From assembly GCA_963691655.1 (NCBI GenBank), contig OY829329.1, positions 21,714,708-21,778,707 of the forward strand: a DNA stretch of 64,000 bases, given 5' to 3'. Source of the DNA: Toxonevra muliebris. Lineage: Eukaryota; Arthropoda; Insecta; Diptera; Pallopteridae. How positions within the stretch are numbered: position 1 is the first letter of the stretch; every line of letters begins with the position of its first letter. The notes beneath the pieces are model-generated. The model saw only the letters and a list, made by a program, of their open reading frames with translations. It made no database searches and was not told the DNA's origin. The translations under genes and the position numbers were made by a program. Positions 11,256 through 21,571 of this stretch are shown piece after piece.

Positions 11256-13666
11256 AAATAATACTCAATCGTTTATTGTGTATGTATAGGTGGCGACCGC
11301 TGCTTTATACCATTTAAGTTCCTTTTAAATATGAGAGAAACAGAGAGTGCACGAACAGACAGTGAGAGAGCCGGCATCGTGATCAGCAGTGTTGCCAGAA
11401 ATTTGTGGAGAATGTAGCTAAAACTGTCAAAAAAAAGGAGCTAAAAAAGGTAAAAAAAAAAATTTTTGTAGCTAAAAAAAAAAATGGATGTGTGCAAGGC
11501 ACGCAAGATATTTGATGTGTAAACAGTTAAGCCAACTGAATGTCATATACATAAGCTCACATATGTATAGCCATATATAGGGATTTAATGTATAATTTAT
11601 ATGCTTAGGTAATTCAAATTAAAACAATTATTTTATAAACTTAAAAACTTATTAGATATCATTATCTTTTATATATATATAATAACCCAATTCACCATAA
11701 ATTGCAAATGGTCTTACATCATTGCAAATGCAAATTTTTATTCCATATCACATATATTTGTTGTTGTGATAGCATAAATATTTTGCAATTGCACCAAATC
11801 GTGAATAGGGCTGATATGTTGTAGTTGCATTATTTTTCTTTTACTCAATGCATCGGGATCTATATGCTCGCAGCTGCAATCACATTCTTTTTTTCGCGCT
11901 TTAAGTTTTTCTTCCTGTCGATTTGAAATTTTATTAGATGTGAAAATTTTACATAACGTCGCCTGAGAATTGATTTGGCGTATCGGTATATGAATTTGTA
12001 CACACATACGTCAAATCAATCCTCAGGCGACGATAAGTGCTTTCCACATTTAACCTTAGGAAGGCAACAGGGATGACTAGTCACCCCACTACTTTTTAAA
12101 AGCACCGCAAAGAGAGTTGTCTTAACTGCATTTAATAAAAATAAAAAAGAATGTATTTTTATTGAAGTAAATAAGTGATTTTATAATAAATAAGTCTGAT
12201 TTTTTCTGTTTAACATATTTGCTATTTACATAGATAAAAAAAAGTGTTGTCTTTTATAATGCCGTGATTTGCTATCATTATCACTACGTTTTGTTTATAC
12301 ATTTATTGAAACCTAGATTCCTTATTACTTATCATTTTGTATTGTTTTTGTATTTTAAAAAATATTTAATTTTAATGCAATCTAACTAACCGAATGCAAA
12401 ACCTATCAAACGCCTGTGTTTGCTACGGCATCTTCTCTGTTTGTATGGTATAGTCGATCTCCATACGTTTAACACCAACAAATAATTCTGCCACGAATAA
12501 ATGTACACACACATTTTGTTTTCGTATGTACATATATGTGTGAGTAAATTGATCGAAACATAAACAAACAAACTCCGCTCGTATTTTAATTTCTCCCTCT
12601 CTTCTTCTCTTTGTTGTTTAGAGTAGCACAGTCATGCCGCGCAGTAGTGTGAGCGAGAAGGGAACTGGACGTTACAGTTATCTTACATCTTACGATACAG
12701 TTATTGTTACATTTTACACATTTGAAATTTTGCCCATACCGTGAGCTAAAATGTTTACACATCAATAAGCTAAATTTGTTGTTTTTTTTTTAAATATACA
12801 CTTCAATTTTGTATTTGTAGTATACATTACAGTTACTCATTCTTATACAAATAGATATTCAAAAGAAACTTTTTATTTTTAGTAACAATAAGAAACAAAA
12901 ATCGAGTTAAGCAAACATTACAAAAAGAAAATTAAAGTATGTACCCAAAAAAAAAAAACTGGTAGCACGAAAATTTGCATACCTAGAACAATTGTAACGG
13001 TAAATTCAAAATCCAAAGTCACACGAGAAGCCGATATTATTGCATCATCCTTTTTGAGCAAAATTAATTAGTGTAAATTTTGTCAGCGAGTTAGTTTCGC
13101 GCAAAATTTGAAAATCAAGACTCATAACAACATCGCCAAAGAACGAAAAACGGCCAAATCCTCAGTATATTTTATACTTGAAAGGTACAATGACTTCTTA
13201 TCTTTGAAAAACAATGGGTGGCAGTGGTAGTATACAAGGGTTTGAATCGCAGATTAAAGCTAAAAATGTGCTGATCTATTTCCTGGGTTTTCGGTAAAAG
13301 ATGTTGCCAAAAAAAAGTAGAAATGGCCACCTTCGTATGCATAAAATATGCAAGAGAGCTGTGGATTACGTTCATTCAAAGTTACTGCAGTACCAAAACG
13401 CAATGGCGGTCAAGATTTTTCGGGTCGCATTTGCGTTGCATGCAGTAGGAGAAAAGTCATAGTCTGCTCTTAGATATGGAGACTAGCCTCTTTTGGATTC
13501 AACATAAACAAATTTATTTTATTTCTTTATTTTGCTTTAACATTAGAATTATCATTTCAACAACTTCTTCTTCAAAAGATGAAAAGGGTGGTTTACAAAC
13601 TCGAGTATATCTTACAACCTGGCTCGCCAAATCGATCATGTAACCAACATGGACCAATATGTTAAC
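11256..13666. other. Non-coding stretch with a hairpin and a lone hAT-like end
   Basis: No host gene is seen. CAGTGTTGCCAGA at 11387-11399 matches the terminal repeat of the hAT-like element at 30778, but no partner end was found nearby. Poly-A and poly-T runs, and AG-, CA- and TATA-rich tracts, make up much of the rest. The block at 13000-13660 looks like decayed coding DNA in places, but I could not assign it to a family. Confidence 0.5.
11957..12032. repeat. Near-perfect 27-bp inverted repeat with a 22-nt loop
   Basis: The left arm (11957-11983, beginning CGTCGCCTGAGAATTGATTT) is matched in inverse by 12006-12032 with two mismatches. The loop is 11984-12005. It could be a tiny foldback element or a structured transcript segment. 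No target duplication is evident. Confidence 0.85.
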
Positions 13667-14776
13667 GTGTTTTACGATAGCTGAAAATGTCGAATTTCTT
13701 GCCAACAAAACAGCATTTGCGGGAAGTTTTAATTTGCTTCTTCCATTTAAAGAAAAACGCAACTGAAGCACATCGTTTACTCACTGAAGCTTATCCTGAC
13801 TGTGCCCGTTTCAAAAGTGGTGATGATTTTGATGTTGAAGACAGGGAACGTTCAGGCGGCCCGAAAAAGTTCGAAGATAAAGAATTGAAGGCATTACTCG
13901 AAGAAGATTCATGTCAAATGCAACAAGAACTTGCAGAATCTTTAGGAGTTGATCAATCAACCATTACTAAATTATTAAAAGCACTGGGAATGATTCAAAA
14001 GCAAGGAAATTGGGTGCCGTACGAATTGAAGTCGAGAGACGTCGAACGACGATTTTTCACATGTGAACTGTTGATTGAACGACAGAAAAGAAAGAGTTTT
14101 CTGCATCGTATTGTGACTGGCGATGAAAAGTGGATACGTTACGATAACCCAAAGCGTAAAAAATCATGGGGACCGCCCGGACATGCATCAACATCAACGG
14201 CAAAGCCGAACATCCATGGATCCAAGCTCATGCTGTGTATTTGGTGGGATATGGGATAAGGTGTCGTGTATTATGAGCTGTTGAAACCGAATGAAACGAT
14301 CAGTGGCGACCGCTACCGACTACAATTGATGCGTTTGAGCCGAGCATTAAAGGCTACGAGGCCAGAATATGAGAATAGACACGACAAAGTTATTCTTCAG
14401 CACGACAATGCTCGGTCGCATGTTGCAAGGCAAGTAAAAACATACTTGGAAACGCTGAAATGGGAAATGCTACCCCACTCGCCATATTCTCCAGACATTG
14501 CTCCTTCTGATTACCACTTGTTCCGATCGACGACACATGGCCTGGCTGAACAGAACTTTCGTTCTTTCGAAGAACTCAAAAAATGGGTCGATTCGTGGAT
14601 AGCCTCAAAAGATGAGGAGTTCTTTCGACGCGGAATCCGTATGCTACCAGAAAGATGGGAAAAGATTGCGGCTAACGATGGACAATACTTTAAAGAATAA
14701 ATTTATAATCACTTTTTCACAATAAATGTCCAAATTACGAAAAAAAATACGAGTTTCTACACATTCATACTCCCAA
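13667..14776 (+). mobile_element. Mariner (mauritiana-like, DD34D), copy 1, left end missing
   Basis: The right end has the terminal repeat TTGGGAGTATGAATGT (inverse, ending at 14776) followed by TA. The left end is absent: similarity to copy 2 (33173-34442) starts abruptly at GTGTTTTACGATAG (13667), leaving out about 150 bp that includes the left terminal repeat. The two copies are very similar, so they derive from the same recent family. Confidence 0.85.
13687..14700 (+). pseudogene. Mariner transposase, copy 1, one stop and an internal deletion
   Basis: The ATG is at 13687 and the gene reads through to TAA at 14698-14700. It shows the mauritiana-like order: SNFLPTKQHLREVL at the start, WVPYEL before the catalytic core, then TGDEKW (first Asp), LQHDNARSH (second Asp) and PDIAPSDYHLF (third Asp), with 34 residues between the last two. 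Compared with copy 2 it lacks about 33 bp (roughly 11 residues) near 13804 and has an extra GAT near 13821. A small rearrangement at 14251-14260 leaves an in-frame TAA (14257-14259). The frame is intact on both sides of that stop. Confidence 0.9.
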
Positions 14777-14903
14777 TACAAATACATACAAAAATATATG
14801 AGAGCGAGAAAGAGAGAGAAAGAGCTGTTCATGTTGTTGTTCTTGCAAGAGTTGACATTGCTTGCTTACTTGCTCATTTGTTTATTTACATGTGTATGCA
14901 CAT

Positions 14904-15917
14904 CAGGGATGCCAACTCATTTTTTCTTTCTCCCCGATAGCCCTCGAGAAATTCCCCGCATCGATATAATTTCATATTATAACAGCACGACACGCACTTT
15001 CCATACATATAAACATTTTACAAAAACGAAAAATTATCTAAAATTGACCTCAATGAGTGTTCTCGGTCTAGGTGTTTCTCGGTCCAAAACTTAACCAATT
15101 TTTACGGGACTGGTAGATTAATAAAAATGTACCTTCTGGCACATGGTAGATTTCACTTCAAAGAAACCCACTCTCAAAATCGATACGGCTCAAGTCAAGT
15201 TGCCACACCAAATTTAAACGAGATGAGGTGTTTCGAGTTACTAGACTTTCATTTTGATAGATAAACAAGCGCCAGCCCACTTTCGGATATCAAAGTTTGC
15301 AAAGTAGAAGACATGGGCTCTCTCTTAACTCGAATAAAAAATGGCAAAAACTTTATTTTGAGAAAAACGGGTTCAAAGTTTTGATTATCGGTTTTGAACA
15401 TATAAAATATACTTCATCTTCTTTATGATGACTGATCGTAATTCGTAAGTTAATAGATTAATCAGCAAGGATTAAGAGTTATTAATCAGGAGGTGCTGGA
15501 CTAAGGCATAGTTTTCTGAACGGTCGAAAGGGAAGTTGAAGCGCAGCGAGAGTGTTTTGGACTGACTAACACTCAACGCTATAATCGTCTATATCTACGA
15601 AAGAACTCCGCGTCTCCCTCTGAAATTTTCACAAAATACTTTCGAAATATAAAAATTTCAAATAGCACAATTTTTTAAAAATCGATTTCTTCAAACCAAG
15701 AAAGTACCCGGGCCCACTTAAGAAAAGATGAAGATTTTAAGATCTACAATATGAAATATTGCAAAAGTTTAACGATTTCCATTACATAAAACTTGACAAA
15801 AAATACTAAAAGCTGAACGGTTTCCAATTCCCCGCAAATAATCGCTCATTCCCCGATTCCCCGCACCCAGTGAAATTCCCCGCAAATCGGGGAATTCCCC
15901 GCAAGTTGGCATCACTG
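14904..15917. mobile_element. hAT-type non-autonomous element, 8-bp target duplication
   Basis: The ends are CAGGGATGCCAACT (14904-14917) and the inverse of CAGTGATGCCAACT (15904-15917), 13 of 14 identical. ATGCACAT occurs directly on both sides (14896-14903 and 15918-15925), the 8-bp duplication typical of hAT transposition. The 1,014-bp interior encodes no recognisable transposase. Its right end repeats the motif ATTCCCCGCA several times (about 15826-15903), and a related CCCCGAT/CCCCGCA phrase lies near the left end. Confidence 0.88.
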
Positions 15918-16031
15918 ATGCACATCCAAAACTAAAATTCAGGTATTTCCGTCGTTTCACTCCCCACCACTCTATTTATATGATACATCCTGAGTTTTTG
16001 CACATGCCTAACACGTCTATAAAAGTTTCAC

Positions 16032-16440
16032 TTAAGGGGGAATTCGAGTTTAAAATTTGAAAAATATAGTTTGAAAAATACTCTCTAAAATATTAGTGAA
16101 AAATTCGAAGTAAAACTAGTGAAACTACTAAAAAAAAAAAGACCTAACGTCCACCAAAAACAAGTTGTCGAGAAGACAGCTGTTAAAGTAAACAATTATT
16201 TGACATCAAAATCATTAATCAGGGGCTTTCAGGATCGCTGAATAAGATTTTTAAAATTCAAAACGACGGATCCAATATTTAAAAATCGATCGGATTCGCT
16301 TGAAACTCATTACTCGAAAGCTTCTTGGGACACTAGAATTACCAATCTGACATCAGATTTTCAAAACTTAAAATGGCAGATCCAATTTGGCCCGGCCAAG
16401 TTCAAGTTCAAGGCTGAAAAACCTTAAGGTTCCCCCTAAT
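16032..16440. repeat. Possible small inverted-repeat element
   Basis: TTAAGGGGGAA at 16032-16042 is echoed in inverse by TTCCCCCTAA at 16430-16439. Inside are two related phrases, CGGATCCAATATTTAAAA near 16267 and CAGATCCAATTTGG near 16377, each after an AAAATTCAAAA/AAAACTTAAAA stretch. The arms are short and no target duplication was found. Confidence 0.35.
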
Positions 16441-17199
16441 CGTTTTTATGATTCTTAGCGATGATTTCAAAAAATTGGCCAGCTGTACAGAAAAGTTTTT
16501 GCCAGAAACATAAAACATGTCAAACGAGGAGTCTAATTTCATTAATTAATGATTAATTTAATAAGTCCACACTATATGTTATTCCCTCAACTAAAGTTAC
16601 CACCCCACCCGCCTAACCCAAACATGTGACTTTAGTTAATGAAATGCCGACGGCAAATAAAAATGCCACAAAACTAGCGCAAAATGCACGCATTTGAGCT
16701 TGTTTTATATGCAAATATCCACAAATGATAAGAAATCCCGGATTTGCTTCATGAGACATAGCTTAGCAGTAATATCTGGCGATGCCAATGCTCAATGGTC
16801 AACTGTATCTACATTTACCGCATGTCGATGAATTTTATCAGCGGCAAATAAGTAGAAAAAAATCGTGACTTGCTACGTTTTTTGTTGGTTTTTGTTTTTT
16901 ACCCGTCATAAATTTTTATAAATACATTCGAGGAGCATTACACAAAAAATGGTAACAATGGAGTAATTCAAGTACACAGAGTAGAGAGCCGCATTTGACA
17001 TTTATGTGAGCAGCGAGCGAGGCGTGGTTCACATACACGACGACTGCCATCGCTCAATATGAGATTTTGAAGAATATACTACGATCTGCGAGAAAAGGTG
17101 TAAACGAAAATAGAAAAAATACTGGATTGATTCGGCAGGAGAACCACATGCAGCATTTCGATTGCTAGATCTGAAAAACCTGCTAGATCATTTTTAATG

Positions 17200-17365
17200 C
17201 CAGAACCGCAATCGTCAGATTGATCATTTGGATCAGTAGGATCAGTTGGGGTCAACTGAACCGTTTGGATCGGCACGATCAGTAATTAATTGGTCAATGG
17301 CAAGTAAGTAAGAGTAGTCGAATCATTCTGATCGACAGGATCATCAAGATCAGTACGTCACCCAC
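17200..17365. repeat. GATC-rich stretch
   Basis: About ten GATC or GATCAG words fall within some 165 bases (for example TGGATCAGTAGGATCAGTTG near 17228). This looks like a degenerate short tandem repeat with a core of about 9-11 bases. Confidence 0.5.
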
Positions 17366-17587
17366 TGGGGCCGTCCATATAAATAAATACTCAAAATTCG
17401 ATTTTCGAAAATTCGAATGGGTTTGAAAAAATAAGGTAAAAACGCCTTAATATTAGGTATAAAAGATATGAAGTGCCAAACTTTAAAAAATTTTCAATTT
17501 TTCTTTTTCATTAAATTTTACAAAATAATCATTATTTGCGTTCTCTGTTCAAAATTTGTTGTTAAAAATGCAACTAATATTTTTTAA

Positions 17588-17695
17588 CCCATTAGTGACC
17601 AATGTTATATACATGCGACGCAAAATTAAGGCTATGGAAACTTTAAATATACAAATAAATTGTGTTAAATCAACGATATATTGGTCACTAATGGG
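17588..17695. mobile_element. 108-bp TTAA-flanked inverted-repeat element (piggyBac-type MITE)
   Basis: CCCATTAGTGACCAAT (17588-17603) and its exact inverse (17680-17695) form 16-bp perfect arms. TTAA lies at both outer edges (17584-17587 and 17696-17699). TTAA duplication plus ends beginning CCC are the hallmark of piggyBac elements, so a miniature derivative is the natural reading. It has no coding capacity. The tandem array that follows carries copies of the same GGGTTAA end. Confidence 0.7.
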
Positions 17696-17699
17696 TTAA

Positions 17700-18205
17700 A
17701 TCATAGTCGCAGATATGTTAAAACATCTAATATATACTTAAAAGTGCATCTCAAATGAGTTTGGTTGAATACTGTGTGTGATTTGTATTATCTTAATCAC
17801 CAATGGGTTAAAGCATGGTCATCAATGGGTTAAATTTTCTAATGTTTACTTTAAAATTATATCTCAAGTGAGTTTGGTGGAAGATTATGTTTGATTTGTG
17901 TTACCTTGATAACCAATGGGTTAAATCATGTGCACCAATGGGTTAAATTTTCTAATGTTTACTTTAAAATTATATCTCAAGTGAGTTTGGTGGAAGATTA
18001 TGTTTGATTTGTGTTACCTTGATAACCAATGGGTTAAATCATGTGCACCAATGGGTTAAATCATCTAATATTTACTTCAAAAGTATATCTTAAATAAGTT
18101 TGGTGAAAGATTTGTGTTGATTGTGTTACCTTGATCACCAATGGGTTAAATCATTGTCGCCAATGGGTTAAATTATCTAATATTTAGTTTAAAAATATAT
18201 CTCAA
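17700..18205. repeat. Tandem array, 112-113-bp unit, about 4.5 copies
   Basis: The motif TAAA(A/T)-x-TCTAAT recurs at 17719, 17831, 17944, 18057 and 18169, giving periods of 112, 113, 113 and 112. Most units carry two CAATGGGTTAA motifs about 22 bases apart, and two adjacent units (around 17831 and 17944) are almost identical. CAATGGGTTAA resembles the right end of the adjacent 108-bp element, whose length plus TTAA is 112. Confidence 0.85.
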
Positions 18206-18229
18206 ATAACCGAAATTCGTGAACTTTTA

Positions 18230-19005
18230 ATTAAATATTTTGCCACCAACTTGAAAAATAAAAATTTTGACCAAATGCTCGGGTCCAGCGATTCCAGAAA
18301 TCCCCTCGAGTAAGAATTTTCAGCTTTGAAGTTTTTTGGCCGCCATTTTTGATTTTTAATTTTTGACCAAATATTCGGATTTAGCGACTCCAAAAATTCC
18401 GGAGCAAACATTTTCAACCTGATTCGTTAACTTTTAATTTTTGTTGGTCGTCATTTTGAAACCGCAATTTTGAATTTTAGGATTTTGACCAAAGATTCGG
18501 AATTAGCGACCCCGAAAATCCCCGAGTAAACATCTTCAACCAGATTCGTTGACTTTGAATTTTATTGGTCGCCATTTTGAGTTTTTAAAATTTGATAAAA
18601 AATTCGGATTTAGTAACCCCAAAAGCTCCCGAGTAAATATTTTCAAAGAGATTCATTAGTTTTAAATTTTTTTTGGTCGCCATTTTAAAGCCGCCATTCT
18701 GAATTTTTAAATTTTAACCAAATATTCGGGTCCAGCGATTCCAGGAACCCCCGAGTAAGAATTTCCAGCTAGATTCGTTAACTTTGAAGTTTTTTGGACG
18801 CCATTTTGAGGCCGCCATTATGAAGCCGCCATTTTGAATTTTAAAATGTTTACCAAAGATGTGGATTTAGTGACCCCAAAACTCCCTGAGTAAATATTTT
18901 CAACAAGGCTCATTGACTTTTGATTTCTTTTGGTCGCCATTTTGAAGCCGCCATTTTGAATTTTTAAATTTTAACCAAAGATTCAGATTCAGTGACCCCA
19001 GAATA
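18230..19005. repeat. Degenerate tandem array, roughly 100-135-bp unit, about 7 copies
   Basis: Each unit runs through TTTGACCAAA-ATTCGGATTTAGC, a CCCCGAGTAAA phrase, GATTCGTTAACTTT and TGGTCGCCATTTTGA. Unit length varies because the submotif GCCGCCATTTTGAA is present one to three times. The copies start near 18280, 18376, 18497, 18605, 18728, 18862 and 18985. No protein is supported. Confidence 0.75.
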
Positions 19006-20350
19006 TTTTTTTTAGATGCTGCTATAGCGGTCACGTCACATAAGTTGCACGAATTTTTGTTGCCCCTACAGAGGTCAGCTACAGTGAAGGGGTTAATTCA
19101 AATGCAACTAAAGAGAGTTGACTTACTATTAAAAAACATTCAACACAAATATTTATGCATTTTTAATAAAAAAAAAGTAATATAAATCTTCAAAAAAAAT
19201 GAGTTCACTTGCATATCTTCAAAAAAAAAAAATAATACCAAGAAATTAATTCATAGATAAAAATTCAAAAACAATTCCAAGAAAGCAAAAAAGCAACCAA
19301 GCAAGAAAACATGAATGGAAAATTGTCCAGGAAAGAAAGATAGAAAGAAATTGAAAAAGAAAGAAAAAAAATTACTTAGGCAATAATTTACATTTTTTTT
19401 TTCAAATGCGAATTGCTATTGCTGCTGCCTGCTTGCTGCTGTTGATGCCTGCTTGCTGCTGTCATCTTCTTTTACATCGCATCGACATCTCTGTTTAATG
19501 GCGAAAATTTAAATACAAACGATCGGCAATGTGCAACAATTGCTGTTGCTGTTGCTGCTGCTGTTTGGTTGGCAATCGAAACTATGGCGCTAAATCAAGT
19601 TAAAGCCACGAAATTGCAATAATGATGGCAATGATGTTTGCAATGTTGCTGCTATCGTTGATGCTTATTGCAATATTGCTATTATAGTCAATGTGGTATG
19701 CTGCACAACAACCGCAACAACAACTGCAGCAACAACAACATGAATCGATATCGTCCGTCGTTGCACCGCCGCCGATTTCAAATTATCAGTTGAAATTATT
19801 GCACAAATCGTAACATTGGCTGCGGTTGCTCATGCGCGTGTTGTTTTTTTTTTGTTTGTTAGTTTTTAGTTCTGTTGCTAGATTTTCTAACTCCATTTTT
19901 CCACTCTTTCTGACTGCTTACTTGCTGCATATTATTGTTAGTAATATATGGAAAATTATTGCATTTTATAGTTTAACGGCAGCGATGACGACAAAATTAT
20001 CAAACGATCGCATTTACATTACGAATTGTTTCAAGAGGCGTTCACAATTGAATACTTGCATATATTTTTAGCAGATTGTGGCATAGAGGAAATGCTTAGA
20101 GGCTTTAGCTTAGAGCTCGAGTTAGAAATACTAGATTATTTATTTGAATTATTCAGATGTTGATGCTAAATATTAGTAGGAATGCGTTTTTTTCAACAAA
20201 ACCTTTGTAAATATATTATTCATATAGAAGCTTAGCTTTGAAGTTTTGGCCAAAGTTAAATTTAGGAATCTGAATTCGTTTTTTTAATTATGCGAATTAT
20301 TTTATTGAAGTTCACTGAATTCTCCTTAGTATTTAAGTTGTGTTCAACAC
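19006..20350. other. Non-coding stretch rich in GCTGCT and CAACAA words
   Basis: No gene is seen. Runs such as TTGCTGTTGCTGTTGCTGCT near 19540 and AACAACTGCAGCAACAACAA near 19717 are simple repeats common in fly regulatory and intronic DNA. The small frame at 19826-20071 has no recognisable motif. Confidence 0.5.
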
Positions 20351-20353
20351 TAA

Positions 20354-21568
20354 CACTGTACAACAGCAAAATAGTGTTTGAGCTCTGGCCTGGTTTTTTT
20401 TTAAGTATTTTTGGTCGCTGATCACGGATGTGTAAAAAATTTTTGCGGGTCAGGTCAGGTTGCGTTAATATTCGTAAAACTTAAATTTTTGTAAATTTGA
20501 TAAGGGGGGGCCGCATGGGTGAAAATTTTTTTTCTGTTTTTTGTTTGCTTTTCTACACGAATTATGCAATTTTAGGAGTTTTGGATGAAAAAAAAAATTT
20601 TTTCATAAAATTTAACTTTTCCGTTTATTTGCAGACTTTGGGTTTGGGTGAAAATTTTTTTTTATTGTTTATTGCTTTTTTACACGAATTATGCAATTTT
20701 AGGAGTTTTGGATGAAAAACAAATTTTTCATAAAAGTTGCAGAAGGGGGGCCTCATGGGTGAAAATTTTTTTTCTATTGTTTATTGCTTTTTTACACAAA
20801 TTATGCAATTTTAGGAGTTTTGGATGAAAAAAATTTTTTTCATAAAATTTTAATTTTTCCGTGTATTTGCAGATCTTTGGTTTTGAAAATTTAATAAGGG
20901 GGGCCCTCATATGTGAAATTTTTTTTCTGTTTTTTGTTTGCATTTTTACACAAATTATGCAATTTTAGCAGTTTTGGATGAAAAAAAATGTTTCATAAAA
21001 TTTAAATTTTTGGTTTTTGACAATTTGATAATGTAGGGAAGAACATTTTTTTCATCCAAAACTCTTAAAATTGCATTCGTGTAGAAAAGCAAAAAAAAAA
21101 ACAGAAAAGAAAATTTTCACCCATGAACCGCCCCCTTTACCAAATTTTAAAAAAACAGAGTGAATAGAGAAAATTTTGTGAAAAAATTTATTTTCATTCA
21201 AACTTCCTGAAACTACATAATTCGTGTAGAAAAGTTAAAATAAACCGAAAAAAAAATTTCACCCCTGCCGTATCAAATTTTCAAAAACAAACATGTACCC
21301 AAAAAATTAAAATTTTATGAAAAAAAATTTTTCCATCCAAAACTCTTAAAATTGCATAATTCGTAGAAAAGCAGAAAAAAAAAAAAAAAAAATGTCTCCC
21401 ATGAACTCCTACCTAATCAAATTTTCAAAAAACCAAAATTTCCGAATGGTATAAACGAAACCTGACCTGACCCGATTACAAATTCATGATCAGCTGCCAA
21501 AAATACTGCAAAAAAATTAGGCCACAATTTAGATACTATTTTAAAACCTCATTTTGTTGTACAGTGTA
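20354..21568. mobile_element. Foldback-like element with repeat-built inverted arms
   Basis: The ends CACTGTACAACA (20354-20365) and its exact inverse (21557-21568) are flanked by TAA on both sides (20351-20353, 21569-21571). Inside each end, GGTCAGGTCAGGTT (about 20448) is mirrored by AACCTGACCTGACC (about 21460). The left arm holds about four direct units containing GGGTGAAAATTTTTTTTCTG and CAATTTTAGGAGTTTTGGAT; the right arm holds about three inverse units near 21040, 21185 and 21320. The 1,215-bp structure can fold on itself over most of its length, and no protein is encoded. The superfamily is unknown; ends starting CACTG are seen in CACTA- and Chapaev-type elements. Confidence 0.7.
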
Positions 21569-21571
21569 ATA

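Noticed and set aside
11387..11399. Second hAT-like element starting with CAGTGTTGCCAGA
   Set aside because: No matching opposite end or 8-bp duplication was found, so only a lone end is noted.
13000..13660. Possible decayed transposase beside mariner copy 1
   Set aside because: Scattered plausible phrases in several frames, but none that I can tie to a known family.
14726..15094. 122-residue frame between a mariner and an hAT-type element
   Set aside because: It starts inside the mariner's end and crosses the 8-bp duplication, so it cannot be a host gene.
17584..19005. CRISPR-like repeat-spacer pattern
   Set aside because: The repeats are long tandem units without unique spacers, in a eukaryotic genome.
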